Made by a program: the position numbers and the translations under genes. A stretch of DNA of 64,000 nucleotides. Source: Fructobacillus americanaquae (lineage in GTDB: Bacteria; Bacillota; Bacilli; Lactobacillales; Lactobacillaceae). Positions 9,400 through 17,260 of the stretch are shown one piece after another (the stretch's first letter is position 1; each line of letters opens with the position of its first letter). Under the pieces are notes generated by a model. That model was not told where the DNA came from, did not search any database, and was given only the letters and a program-made list of their open reading frames with translations. The stretch is from contig NZ_CP097122.1 in the NCBI RefSeq assembly GCF_024029775.1, forward strand, positions 1,303,001 to 1,367,000, written 5' to 3'.

Positions 9400-10032
9400 A
9401 TGGTGATTATTACAGCAGGAATGATTGGTGTTGGGAAAACAACGTTGACTGGTTTGATTGCAGACCATTTTGAAACGCAGGCCTTTTTTGAACCAGTAGG
9501 GGATAATCCGGTTTTGCCACTGTATTACAAGGATCCAAAGCAGTATGGTTTTTTGCTCCAAATTTTTTTCTTAAACCGTCGTTTTGAGATGATTAAAAAG
9601 GCGTTGGCTGATGATAACAATGTTTTGGATCGGTCAATTTATGAAGATGAACTCTTTACAGAGGAAAACCATAAGGACGGCAATATTTCTGATATGGAAA
9701 TGGACGTTTATCATAATTTATTGACGCGCATGATGGACGAACTGCATGCTTTGCCGAAGAAGGCGCCCGATTTGATGGTTTATGCTGATGCCGATTTTGA
9801 GACAATTTTAGCTCGAATTAAGAAGCGTGGCCGGGATTACGAACAGTTTGATGGTAATGATGAATTGAAGGCCTACTACCGCAAGATGTGGGAAGCTTAT
9901 CAGGGGTGGTTTGACTCTTATGACCAATCACCAAAGATTAAGGTTAACTTGCAGCAGTATGATTTGGAAGATCCAAAAAATCAAGAAATTGTCCTGGGTC
10001 AGATTGATGATGCTTTGAAGGCAATCCGTTAA
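9400..10032 (+). CDS. Deoxynucleoside kinase (deoxyadenosine/deoxycytidine kinase family)
   Basis: This enzyme phosphorylates salvaged deoxynucleosides to 5'-monophosphates, feeding dNTP pools. The 210-aa protein has a P-loop GMIGVGKTT at residues 7-15, the DRS-type motif NVLDRSIYEDELF that places the catalytic base and substrate-binding residues, and an Arg-rich LID KKRGRDYEQ near residue 146. These are typical of the dGK/dAK/dCK family of lactobacilli, where kinases often work as heterodimers. A second kinase is not adjacent, so whether it is homo- or heteromeric is unknown. Start ATG 9400 follows AGAGGAG. The exact base preference cannot be read from the sequence. Confidence 0.9.
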   Translation: MVIITAGMIGVGKTTLTGLIADHFETQAFFEPVGDNPVLPLYYKDPKQYGFLLQIFFLNRRFEMIKKALADDNNVLDRSIYEDELFTEENHKDGNISDMEMDVYHNLLTRMMDELHALPKKAPDLMVYADADFETILARIKKRGRDYEQFDGNDELKAYYRKMWEAYQGWFDSYDQSPKIKVNLQQYDLEDPKNQEIVLGQIDDALKAIR

Positions 10033-10040
10033 TTACCCGG

Positions 10041-10077
10041 ATAAAAAAGCCTGTCTTTTAAAGACAGGCTTTTTTAT
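10041..10077. terminator. Bidirectional terminator between kinase and mscL
   Basis: A near-perfect inverted repeat around GCCTGTCTTT/AAAGACAGGC is flanked by A and T tracts, so it can serve the plus-strand kinase and the minus-strand mscL transcript. Confidence 0.9.
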
Positions 10078-10082
10078 CTACT

Positions 10083-10535
10083 TTATTGATTGCTAGCAGA
10101 TTGGGATTGTGAGTCAGTTCCATCTGTTGCTGTAGTTTGGGCGTTGGTTGTTTGCTGTTGATCAGCTAAAATCTTTTTGATGTCTTGAAGTACAAGCAAT
10201 TCATCGCTTGGAGCTGGTGCGGGTTTTTGCTTTGGCTTAATAATGTACTTGCTGATGATCTTAATCAGAAGAAAAACAACAAAGGCTGTAATCAAGAAAT
10301 TGATAACATCATTCAAAAAGGCGCCATATTTGAATGTCAGGTGCTTGTAGGGAACCCACTTTAAACTGTTTAAGTCGTTTCCCCCACCAGTGAAAAAGCC
10401 AACCAAGGGGTTAATCAGGTTTGTTGTCAATGATTTGACTAAACCAGAGAAAGCACCACCAATGATTACCCCAATTGCTAGGTCAATCATATTACCACGA
10501 TTAATGAAGGCCTTGAATTCTTTGATGAAATGCAT
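10083..10535 (-). CDS. mscL: Large-conductance mechanosensitive channel MscL
   Basis: MscL is a homopentameric membrane pore that opens under high bilayer tension during hypo-osmotic shock. The 150-aa protein has the amphipathic N-terminal helix (MHFIKEFKAFINRGNMIDLAIGV), TM1 with the conserved Gly/Ala face (AIGVIIGGAFSGLV), a periplasmic-type loop, TM2 (FLITAFVVFLLIKII) and a C-terminal helical bundle (LLVLQDIKKIL). The tail beyond residue 125 is a Gln/Thr/Ser-rich extension not needed for gating. An extended -10 (GATAAAAT, reading minus) overlaps the rqcH stop codon, so mscL has its own promoter but could also be read through from rqcH. Confidence 0.96.
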   Translation of the reverse strand: MHFIKEFKAFINRGNMIDLAIGVIIGGAFSGLVKSLTTNLINPLVGFFTGGGNDLNSLKWVPYKHLTFKYGAFLNDVINFLITAFVVFLLIKIISKYIIKPKQKPAPAPSDELLVLQDIKKILADQQQTTNAQTTATDGTDSQSQSASNQ

Positions 10536-10575
10536 ATTACTTACTCCTTACATGATTCAGAATAAGTCTATTTTA

Positions 10576-12288
10576 TCACGAATGTTTCAATTTTTGCACT
10601 AAAAGTGGGTCAGGTGTGACGTAAGTAGTCGATTGGCCTTCAAAAATAACGTAACCGGGTTTGGCGCCGTTTGGCTTCCGCAATTTTCCTGCTGGTAAGT
10701 AATCAACGGGGACATTGGCTGAATCGCGGGCCTTTGAGAAATAAGCAGCTAATTTAGCAGCTTCTTCGATGGTTTCTTGTGATGGATTGTCAGAATGGAT
10801 AATGACATGAGAACCAGGTAACTTCTGTACGTGCAGCCAGATGTTCTGGCGGTTAGCCTTTTTTAGGGACAATTTGTCATTTTGGAGATTGTTTTTGCCA
10901 ATCTCAATCAGCGTGCCATCACTAGCCGTAAATTGGTCGGGAGCAGATAAAACATGTTTTGGTTTTTTCGTCTGTTTTCCCTTGGTCTTGATCTTGACTT
11001 TTTCGCGTAGGTAGCCCTGTTCAATCAATTCAACCTTGATGTCAGCAACGTCTTTGGGCGAAGCCACTGCCAATTGGCTAGCGATTTGATTAAAGTAGTC
11101 AATTTCTGCTGCAGTAGTTTTCAGCTGCTCTAAGACATAATCCTTGGCTGAGCGGAGCTTACGGTACTTACGGAAATAACGGTTGGCATTTTGTAAACCG
11201 TCAAAGCGGGGGTCGAGGTCAATAGTCAGCAACTGGTTATTGTCATAGTAATTTTCGATTTCAACCGAATGCATGCCTTTATGAACGAGGTGCGGATAAG
11301 TAATCAGCAAGTCGCCCTTGACCTTAAAGCTTTCAGCATTTTTTGAATCTGTCAGGGTCTGTTGGAGCTTTTTTTCCTTGGTTTGATTTTTTTTCAATTC
11401 GTTTTTAACCAGGCGAACTAAGGTCCCGGCCTGCTGGTTAACGCGGTCGGCTTCCGCCTGACCCTGGAAGTAGGCATCCAATAAATCACCGAGTGTGTCA
11501 TAAGGCTGGCCTGCTTGTTCAGAATCCCAATCAAAAGCGGCAAAGGTATACTTGTTGTCTACTTGATAAAGGGTCGGCTGTGGTGAGTCGAAATGAGCCA
11601 ACCAGTCCTGAGCTGTTTGCATGGCATTTGCCCCAGTTTCCAAATGCTTGGCCAAATTCTTGGCTGAAAGAGTGGCAAATCCTTGGTAGGTTTGCTGAAT
11701 GGCTTTTGGCCAGTCAACCTTGTCCATGTCTAGTAAAATTTTAGCCAAAGCCGTCAAATCTTGGCCAAATGGATTGGTCATATTTTGGGCAGGGGGCAGG
11801 GTATAGGTCGCACCGGGAATCAATGACCGGACACGGTTTTGGTCAGCTGGGACGTGTTTGATTAGTTCCAAAATGCGCTGATCTTTTTCTCGAACTAAAA
11901 AGAGGTTTGAATGCCGACCCATCATTTCAAGCGTTAAAATCAGTGTTTGATCATCGCCCAGTTCATCGTGTGTACTAATCGAGAAGTGAAGAATTCGGTC
12001 ATTTTCTACCTGTGCAACCGAACTTAACCGGGCTCCTTCTAAGTTACGACGCAAGAACATCGCAAAATTGGGCGGCGTAGCCGGATTCTGGTAGGGAATT
12101 CGAGTCACTTGGGCTCTGGCATAGGCTGGGTTAGCCGAAAGCAAGACCGGATAGTTCTGACCATTATTGCGAACGACCATTATGATCTCGTTCGGGTAAG
12201 GCTGGTGAATTTTCGTAATACGGCCACCAGCGAGTTGTTCATTTAATTCTTTGGCCAACGAATGGACAAAGAGGCCATCAAGGGGCAT
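10576..12288 (-). CDS. rqcH: Ribosome quality control protein RqcH (NFACT family)
   Basis: RqcH (Rqc2/NEMF homologue, once called fibronectin-binding protein) binds peptidyl-tRNA-obstructed 50S subunits and adds alanine tails that mark stalled chains for degradation. The 570-aa protein carries NFACT-N from the start (MPLDGLFVHSLAKELNEQL, with MFLRRNLEGARL near residue 80), helix-hairpin-helix and coiled-coil middle parts (about 270-420), and NFACT-R at the C-terminus (NIWLHVQKLPGSHVII). The start is preceded by GGAGGAAAGAC and a TATAAT -10 (12321-12326 on the minus strand). No terminator separates it from mscL. The gene is usual in Lactobacillales. Confidence 0.93.
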   Translation of the reverse strand: MPLDGLFVHSLAKELNEQLAGGRITKIHQPYPNEIIMVVRNNGQNYPVLLSANPAYARAQVTRIPYQNPATPPNFAMFLRRNLEGARLSSVAQVENDRILHFSISTHDELGDDQTLILTLEMMGRHSNLFLVREKDQRILELIKHVPADQNRVRSLIPGATYTLPPAQNMTNPFGQDLTALAKILLDMDKVDWPKAIQQTYQGFATLSAKNLAKHLETGANAMQTAQDWLAHFDSPQPTLYQVDNKYTFAAFDWDSEQAGQPYDTLGDLLDAYFQGQAEADRVNQQAGTLVRLVKNELKKNQTKEKKLQQTLTDSKNAESFKVKGDLLITYPHLVHKGMHSVEIENYYDNNQLLTIDLDPRFDGLQNANRYFRKYRKLRSAKDYVLEQLKTTAAEIDYFNQIASQLAVASPKDVADIKVELIEQGYLREKVKIKTKGKQTKKPKHVLSAPDQFTASDGTLIEIGKNNLQNDKLSLKKANRQNIWLHVQKLPGSHVIIHSDNPSQETIEEAAKLAAYFSKARDSANVPVDYLPAGKLRKPNGAKPGYVIFEGQSTTYVTPDPLLVQKLKHS

Positions 12289-12383
12289 TGTCTTTCCTCC
12301 TTCAAAGGGGTATCAGTTCTATTATAACGAAATCAGCATCGAAAAAGTGATGAAAGCAAGGAATTGGGCACTGATTTGGTCAC

Positions 12384-12415
12384 AAAAAAACCTCACTACA
12401 CAGAGTGAGGTTTTT
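12384..12415 (-). terminator. Terminator of rpmF
   Basis: A stem AACCTCACT/AGTGAGGTT is followed, on the minus strand, by a run of seven T. It ends the monocistronic rpmF transcript before the rqcH promoter. Confidence 0.85.
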
Positions 12416-12420
12416 AAAAC

Positions 12421-12594
12421 TTACTTATTTTCGGTCACTTGCTTACCGTTGTACATCCCTGATGGAGAGACGCGATGAGCAACGCGGTATTCACCAGTAG
12501 TCTTGTCCAAAACAATGTTTGGCACATTCAAACCGATGTGTCCGCGGCGGTTACGCTTGTGAGACTTAGAATTTTTGTTTGATGGGGTAGCCAT
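12421..12594 (-). CDS. rpmF: 50S ribosomal protein L32
   Basis: This 57-residue ribosomal protein was read directly on the minus strand: it starts [20 protein letters not shown], includes [21 protein letters not shown] and ends VTENK. No cysteine is present, so it is the zinc-independent form of L32. An AGGAGGTGCC ribosome-binding site precedes the ATG at 12594. The gene is alone, without the upstream yceD (DUF177) gene that often accompanies rpmF, and has its own strong promoter and terminator. Confidence 0.95.
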   Translation of the reverse strand: MATPSNKNSKSHKRNRRGHIGLNVPNIVLDKTTGEYRVAHRVSPSGMYNGKQVTENK

Positions 12595-12632
12595 GCTGGC
12601 ACCTCCTTTCGGTTCAATTTATCAACCTGTTA

Positions 12633-12661
12633 AGTTTATCTAATTTATAAGGGAATGTCAA
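12633..12661 (-). promoter_or_regulatory. Strong sigma-A promoter of rpmF
   Basis: On the minus strand, TTGACA (12656-12661), a 17-bp spacer and TAAACT (12633-12638) lie just upstream of the rpmF ribosome-binding site. Confidence 0.85.
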
Positions 12662-12714
12662 CTGGTGGAATCTTTTTTCCTTGTAAAATCTTTGAAATAA
12701 TCGGCTAAAAAGGC

Positions 12715-12743
12715 TTAACGAACGGCCTTAGTTCTGTTAAAAT
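12715..12743 (+). promoter_or_regulatory. Promoter of the DUF1361 gene
   Basis: TTAACG, a 17-bp spacer and TAAAAT with an upstream TG (extended -10) precede the membrane-protein gene. Confidence 0.6.
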
Positions 12744-12800
12744 AGATGATATTAAATTATCTCTTCTCTTGGCGTTTAAAGGGGGAGTCAAACGAATGTA

Positions 12801-13469
12801 ATGGGGTACAAAAACGCGATGACGAAACGAAATGTAATGAATATGCTAGTTGTTCACCTGGTCGTCTTGGCCTTTATTTTGTTCGTTTTAGTGACGCCAA
12901 CCCATTTTGACTTCTTAATGTGGAACGTCTTTTTGGCTTTGTTGCCATTGGACTTCGCCTTGTTGGTGCTCATTTTTAAATCGAAGCTGCTACAAGCATT
13001 TTTTTCCTTTCTCTGGTTGTTGTTTTTCCCAAATACCATGTATATGATCACGGATTTTATTCATTTGCAATATATTAGCGATTCATTGGACGTTCGTTAT
13101 CAGTATTTTAATTATTCAGTTTTATCAGCTGGGATTTTTATTGGTGTTTATCTAGGCATTCTTTCATTGGAATTACTAATTCAAAAGTTCTTTATTAAAA
13201 GAAGCGGGTTAACCGTCTTGGTGCTTTTGGCCATTGTTTCACTGGTGTCGTCCATTGGTATTTATCTGGGACGGTTCTTGCGGCTAAATTCTTGGGATGT
13301 CTTTACAAACTTTAAGTTTGTACTGGCCAATACACAGGATGCCGTTTCGGCCCACATGGTTGCCTTTGTCCTGCTTTTTGCGGCTGCTCAGTTTGCGATT
13401 TTAGTTGTTTATCACTTTGGTGATCGCTTATTGGCTAATTTGGCTGTTGAAGGTAGCCAGCACGATTGA
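12801..13469 (+). CDS. DUF1361-family integral membrane protein
   Basis: This 222-aa polytopic protein has about seven hydrophobic segments and the DUF1361 hallmark motifs: FFPNTMYMITDFIHL around residues 74-88 and GIYLGRFLRLNSWDVF near 152. The family has no established function. The start is uncertain: ATG 12801 lies 15 nt after GGGGG, and ATG 12819 (MTKRNVMN) is further. An ATG at 12796 is immediately followed by TAA and overlaps the chosen start (ATGTAATG), a minimal start-stop. The gene stands between its own promoter and the infC promoter and seems monocistronic. Confidence 0.8.
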   Translation: MGYKNAMTKRNVMNMLVVHLVVLAFILFVLVTPTHFDFLMWNVFLALLPLDFALLVLIFKSKLLQAFFSFLWLLFFPNTMYMITDFIHLQYISDSLDVRYQYFNYSVLSAGIFIGVYLGILSLELLIQKFFIKRSGLTVLVLLAIVSLVSSIGIYLGRFLRLNSWDVFTNFKFVLANTQDAVSAHMVAFVLLFAAAQFAILVVYHFGDRLLANLAVEGSQHD

Positions 13470-13493
13470 GCTTGAATAAAAATTAGAAAAGTC

Positions 13494-13522
13494 TTGACTT
13501 AAAGATGAAAAGTGCGTATAGT
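13494..13522 (+). promoter_or_regulatory. Promoter of infC-rpmI-rplT
   Basis: TTGACT (13494-13499), a 17-bp spacer and TATAGT (13517-13522) predict a transcription start near 13529 and a leader of about 160 nt. Confidence 0.8.
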
Positions 13523-13528
13523 ATTGAT

Positions 13529-13688
13529 TGTTGAACAAGTAGGAGCACCCGCTTCTCGCCTCGTGACGATTGCTGTTGCTAGGCAGATACACGTTGTACT
13601 TTTTGTACAGTCAGGTAAAGTGGGTGAACTTCGGTTTGCCCATTTTTTTCTTCGTTGTTCACAACAAAATTTTTGGAGGTACCTAGCC
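13529..13688 (+). promoter_or_regulatory. L20-type attenuator leader of the infC operon
   Basis: The leader contains CACCCGCTT (13546-13554), which can pair over nine bases (one G-U) with AAGTGGGTG (13618-13626), the 5' arm of the downstream terminator. The two pairings exclude each other. Firmicute infC operons are known to be repressed by ribosomal protein L20 acting through such a leader, so L20 binding is the likely switch; that this particular leader binds L20 is inference. Confidence 0.7.
13617..13649 (+). terminator. Intrinsic attenuator within infC leader
   Basis: A 13-bp stem (13617-13629 with 13634-13646, including G-U pairs) is closed by a UUCG tetraloop and followed by a T tract. 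It is located 40 nt before infC. Confidence 0.85.
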
Positions 13689-14207
13689 ATAGCACGTCAA
13701 CCACGACAAGTTGATTTAGTCAACGATAATATCCGAGCAAGTCGGGTTCTATTAATTCATGACGGTAAGCAAGAGGAAATGTCAACGCGTGATGCACAAA
13801 ACATTGCCGATGACTTGGGACAAGATTTGGTGCTTGTCCAGGCCAATGCTGTACCACCTGTTGCCAAAATCATGGATTGGGGAAAGGCCAAGTTCGAAGC
13901 GCAAAAGCGTCAAAAAGAACAACGCAAGAACCAAAAGGTTGTCCAGGTGAAGGAAGTCCGGATGTCACCAGTGATTGATTCTGGTGATTTCGAAACGCGG
14001 AAGAAAGCTGCCATTAAGTTCCTTGAAAAGGGAAACAAGGTGAAGTTGAACTTGCGTTTCCGTGGCCGGATGATTACTCACCAAGATATTGGACGCGAAG
14101 TCTTAGAACGAATGGCCAACGAATTGGACGATATTGCCAAGGTTGAACAACGTGCTAAGATGGATGGTCGCCAGATGTTTTTGGTCTTAGCTCCTAAAAA
14201 GGGTTAA
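13689..14207 (+). CDS. infC: Translation initiation factor IF-3, apparent AUA start
   Basis: IF-3 binds the 30S subunit, keeps subunits apart and proofreads the start codon and initiator tRNA. The protein has the N-terminal domain ([13 protein letters not shown] near residue 13), a Lys/Arg linker and the C-terminal domain. No ATG, GTG or TTG lies at a sensible distance from the clear GGAGG (13675-13679). The in-frame codon at the ideal 9-nt spacing is ATA (13689), giving 172 residues beginning [13 protein letters not shown], the normal IF-3 size. A GTG further upstream (13512) is inside the promoter and would translate the leader terminator, so it is rejected. A non-standard start is a known IF-3 autoregulation device in other bacteria. 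Confidence 0.85.
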   Translation: MARQPRQVDLVNDNIRASRVLLIHDGKQEEMSTRDAQNIADDLGQDLVLVQANAVPPVAKIMDWGKAKFEAQKRQKEQRKNQKVVQVKEVRMSPVIDSGDFETRKKAAIKFLEKGNKVKLNLRFRGRMITHQDIGREVLERMANELDDIAKVEQRAKMDGRQMFLVLAPKKG

Positions 14208-14265
14208 GCAGATTCATTTTGACCGGTCGCTAGATACTTGAAAAACGATAGGAGAATATGGACTC

Positions 14266-14463
14266 ATGCCCAAGATGAAGACTCACCGCGCTTCAGCAAA
14301 GCGTTTCAAGAAGACAGCTAAGGGTGGCTTTAAGTCAGCCTCAGCTTACACATCACACCGTTTCCACGGTAAGACAAAGAAGCAACGTCGTCAATTACGT
14401 GGTACTCGGATGATGAATAAGGCAACCATCAAGAAGTACGCCAAGTTGTTGTCTACCCTCTAA
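14266..14463 (+). CDS. rpmI: 50S ribosomal protein L35
   Basis: This 65-aa basic protein begins [20 protein letters not shown] and ends in the family-typical KYAKLLSTL. It is placed between infC and rplT, the universal order, and preceded by GGAGAATATGG. It is translated from the L20-regulated transcript and assembles late into the 50S subunit. Confidence 0.97.
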   Translation: MPKMKTHRASAKRFKKTAKGGFKSASAYTSHRFHGKTKKQRRQLRGTRMMNKATIKKYAKLLSTL

Positions 14464-14506
14464 TTTAAAGGGTCGTTTAATTAATACTATTTAGGAGGAA
14501 TTACCC

Positions 14507-14926
14507 ATGCGAGTTAAGGGTGGTACAGTTTCACGCGCACGTCGCAAAAAGTTTATTAAGTTGGCTAAGGGTTACCGTGGCCAACGTCGCATCAATTATA
14601 AGGTTGCTAAGCAACAAGTCTACAAGTCATACTTGTACGCTTACCGTGATCGTAAGAACCGCAAGCGCGACTTCCGTAAGTTGTGGATTGCTCGGATTAA
14701 CGCGGCAGCCCGGATGAATGGTTTGTCATACTCAAAGTTGATGCACGGTTTGAACATGGCTGGTGTCGAATTGAACCGTAAGATGTTGGCTGATTTGGCC
14801 GTATCTGACTTTGATACTTTTGCTAAGTTGGCTGACCAAGCAAAGCAGGCCTTGGAACAAGGTTCTGTCTTGGTTCAGGAACGTACAGCAGCAACAACTG
14901 AAACAACTGTTAAGGTTGAACGTTAA
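14507..14926 (+). CDS. rplT: 50S ribosomal protein L20
   Basis: L20 binds 23S rRNA early in 50S assembly and is the expected repressor of its own operon. The protein starts [20 protein letters not shown], and the family body ends near residue 115 ([12 protein letters not shown]). The 139-aa length exceeds the usual 115-120, leaving a Thr/Val-rich C-terminal extension of about 20 residues (beyond [12 protein letters not shown]). Start ATG 14507 follows AGGAGG. Two terminators close the operon. Confidence 0.97.
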   Translation: MRVKGGTVSRARRKKFIKLAKGYRGQRRINYKVAKQQVYKSYLYAYRDRKNRKRDFRKLWIARINAAARMNGLSYSKLMHGLNMAGVELNRKMLADLAVSDFDTFAKLADQAKQALEQGSVLVQERTAATTETTVKVER

Positions 14927-14944
14927 TTTTAATGAACGCCTATC

Positions 14945-14982
14945 AAATCAGACTTAGAATATTCTAAGTCTGATTTTTATTT
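14945..14982 (+). terminator. First terminator of infC-rpmI-rplT operon
   Basis: A perfect 16-bp inverted repeat AAATCAGACTTAGAAT is followed by T's. Confidence 0.85.
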
Positions 14983-14984
14983 TC

Positions 14985-15020
14985 AGCCCAAGCCGTTTCA
15001 GGCTTGGGCTTTTTCTTTTT
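14985..15020 (+). terminator. Second, tandem terminator
   Basis: A 10-bp stem AGCCCAAGCC/GGCTTGGGCT and an interrupted T tract follow the first terminator directly. Confidence 0.9.
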
Positions 15021-15203
15021 TTGATGTGCATTTTCTAATTTTTTTGCCAATTTTTGCGTTGAATCGGGTCGCTTTTGCCCAAGCTAGGGGATTTTATGTT
15101 AAACTAGATGTAATTGAAATCGAGACAAGAAGAGGCCAATAATCCAAGCTGCCTTTTCAAGATGATTCGCTTTAAAAAAGTAGTAACGACAAAAGGATAG
15201 AAC

Positions 15204-17099
15204 ATGACAGATTTAAGAATAATTCCCTTTGGGGGAGTGCGTGAAAACGGCAAAAACATGTATGCCGTTTCGGTCAACGATGAAATTTTCATCTTAGATG
15301 CCGGACTCAAGTACCCCGAGACGGAACAACTCGGGATTGACGTTGTCATCCCTGATTTTGAGTACCTCGTTAATAACCAAGAAAAAATTGCTGGAATCTT
15401 TTTGACACACGGTCATGCAGATTCGATTGGTGCTTTGCCATACTTGTTGCAACAGCTGCAGGTGCCAATTTTTGGTTCTGACTTGACCATTGCTTTGGCG
15501 AAATTAGCCATCCAAGCAGAAGCTGATTTAAAGGCTTTTGATGATTTTCACGTGGTTAATGAAAATACTGAAATTGATTTTGGTGCCGTTAAGGTTTCAT
15601 TCTTCAATACCACGCATACCATTCCCGAAGCTTTAGGAGTCGTTTTGGGAACGGATGAGGGTCAGATTGTTTATACTGGTCATTTTAAGTTTGACCAAAC
15701 AGCAGAAGATTCTTATCAAACAAATTATGCTCGTTTGGCTGAAATTGGTGCTAAGCCAGTTTTGGCATTGTTAGCTGATGCGGCCGGAACTGAAGATATT
15801 GGCAAGCCAATGGTGAGCGAGAAGAAGATTCATCAGTATGTTGAAGACAGCTTTGTGGCTGCCAAAGGCAAGCGAATTATTGTCGCTGTGGTCGCTTCTA
15901 ATATTCAGCGTGTCCAGCAGGTTATTGACGCTACGGCCAAGACTCATCGTCGCTTGATTTTTTCTGGGCAAGATGTGGAACAAATCGTTCATGCTGCTTT
16001 GAATTTGGGAAAGTTGAATTTGCCATTGCCAAAGGAAGAACTTTTTGCTGATTTGAAAGATTTAGAGACATTGCCGGCAGGCCAAATCGTTGTTTTGGAA
16101 ACCGGTAAAATGGGCGAACCCGTTAAAAATTTGCACAAGATGGCTAAGGGTGAAAATCCTAATATTAGCTTGGGCGCTGCTGATTTAGTCTTTATTGCAA
16201 CAACACCGTCTTTTGCTGTTGAGTCTTATGTGGCCCAAACACGAAACTTGCTCTTCCAACAAGGAGCCGACGTCAAACAGATTTCAGCTGATTTACGGTC
16301 ATCTGGTCACGGATCAGCTGAAGACGTGCAGATGATGATTAATTTCATGAAGCCAGAATTTTTCTTCCCTGTTTCCGGTGAATTCCGAGTGATGGTGACG
16401 GCAAAAACTGCCGCCGAGGAAGTCGATATTCCAGCAAAAAAAATTATCATGGCTAAGCGTGGTGATCAGTACGTTTATGATGGCCAAACTTTTGAAAAGA
16501 AGGGTGGCTTTACGATTGGGGAAACCATGATTGACGGTGATTCTTTGAATGACATCGGTAATGTCGTTCTTCGTGATCGTCGGATTTTATCTGAAGATGG
16601 TGTCTTTGTCACAGTCGTAACAATTGATCGCAAGAAGCGCAAGGTTGTTTCAAAGCCAAAGATGACGTCTCGGGGTTTTGTTTATGTTAAGGCAAACCGC
16701 GACTTGATGAAGGAGGCTGGTAAGCTGACGATTGATGCCATTGAAGACTATTTGAAGAATGCGAAAGCCTTTGACTGGAATGAACTTAAGAATGGTGTTC
16801 GGGAATCATTGTCTCGTTTCTTGTTTAATGAAACTCGTCGCCGGCCAATGGTAATGCCCGTGGTGATGGAAGTCAACCAAAACCGCCGACCACACCATTC
16901 AAAGGGGCAAGAAACTGCTGGTCAAAAGGGGAAGAAGACCAACGGGAATAAAGACCAAAAAAAGGGTCAAAAAAAGTCGGGACAAGGTAACAACCAAAAG
17001 AAACAAAATAATCAAGTAAAGCAAAATAAGCCCAAGAATCCGGGAAGTAAGGGCAAGGGTCAAAAGAACCAAGCCAAGCAACAAACTGTCAACCAATAA
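15204..17099 (+). CDS. rnjB: Ribonuclease J2-like protein with degenerate metal site
   Basis: This metallo-beta-lactamase/beta-CASP RNase J family protein (631 aa) belongs to the mRNA decay machinery. The family start GGVRENGKNMY is clear. The metal-binding motif reads HGHADSIGA (H69, H71, D73, with Ser74 where active enzymes have His). The later TGDFKFD position is TGHFKFD (His160), and the HGE motif is SGE (Ser391). SGHGS is retained. Losing these ligands fits the poorly active J2 paralogue that supports RNase J1 in a complex, rather than a catalytic J1. Residues after about 555 form a disordered Lys/Gln/Asn/Gly-rich basic tail, likely RNA-binding. No second rnj gene lies in the window. Start ATG 15204 follows AAAGGATAG. 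Confidence 0.88.
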   Translation: MTDLRIIPFGGVRENGKNMYAVSVNDEIFILDAGLKYPETEQLGIDVVIPDFEYLVNNQEKIAGIFLTHGHADSIGALPYLLQQLQVPIFGSDLTIALAKLAIQAEADLKAFDDFHVVNENTEIDFGAVKVSFFNTTHTIPEALGVVLGTDEGQIVYTGHFKFDQTAEDSYQTNYARLAEIGAKPVLALLADAAGTEDIGKPMVSEKKIHQYVEDSFVAAKGKRIIVAVVASNIQRVQQVIDATAKTHRRLIFSGQDVEQIVHAALNLGKLNLPLPKEELFADLKDLETLPAGQIVVLETGKMGEPVKNLHKMAKGENPNISLGAADLVFIATTPSFAVESYVAQTRNLLFQQGADVKQISADLRSSGHGSAEDVQMMINFMKPEFFFPVSGEFRVMVTAKTAAEEVDIPAKKIIMAKRGDQYVYDGQTFEKKGGFTIGETMIDGDSLNDIGNVVLRDRRILSEDGVFVTVVTIDRKKRKVVSKPKMTSRGFVYVKANRDLMKEAGKLTIDAIEDYLKNAKAFDWNELKNGVRESLSRFLFNETRRRPMVMPVVMEVNQNRRPHHSKGQETAGQKGKKTNGNKDQKKGQKKSGQGNNQKKQNNQVKQNKPKNPGSKGKGQKNQAKQQTVNQ

Positions 17100-17182
17100 T
17101 TAAAATTTTAGGTGGTTAAACGGGGTTAATTCCTGACATTGGCATTTGCAGCAATTGGCAGTAATAGTTATCAATCATTTTG

Positions 17183-17212
17183 AAAAAAGACCCGTCAGGG
17201 CCTTTTTTCTTT
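17183..17212 (+). terminator. Terminator after rnjB
   Basis: A stem AAAAAAG-CCC/GGG-CTTTTTT with one internal mismatch is followed by T's, about 85 nt after the rnjB stop. Confidence 0.7.
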
Positions 17213-17260
17213 GTTAGAATAGAGGCGCAAGTTGCCTTATTAGAGTAAAAGGAGTTTCAC

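Noticed and set aside
13512-13688. In-frame GTG extension of infC
   Set aside because: It starts within the promoter, would code through the attenuator hairpin, and adds sequence unlike IF-3.
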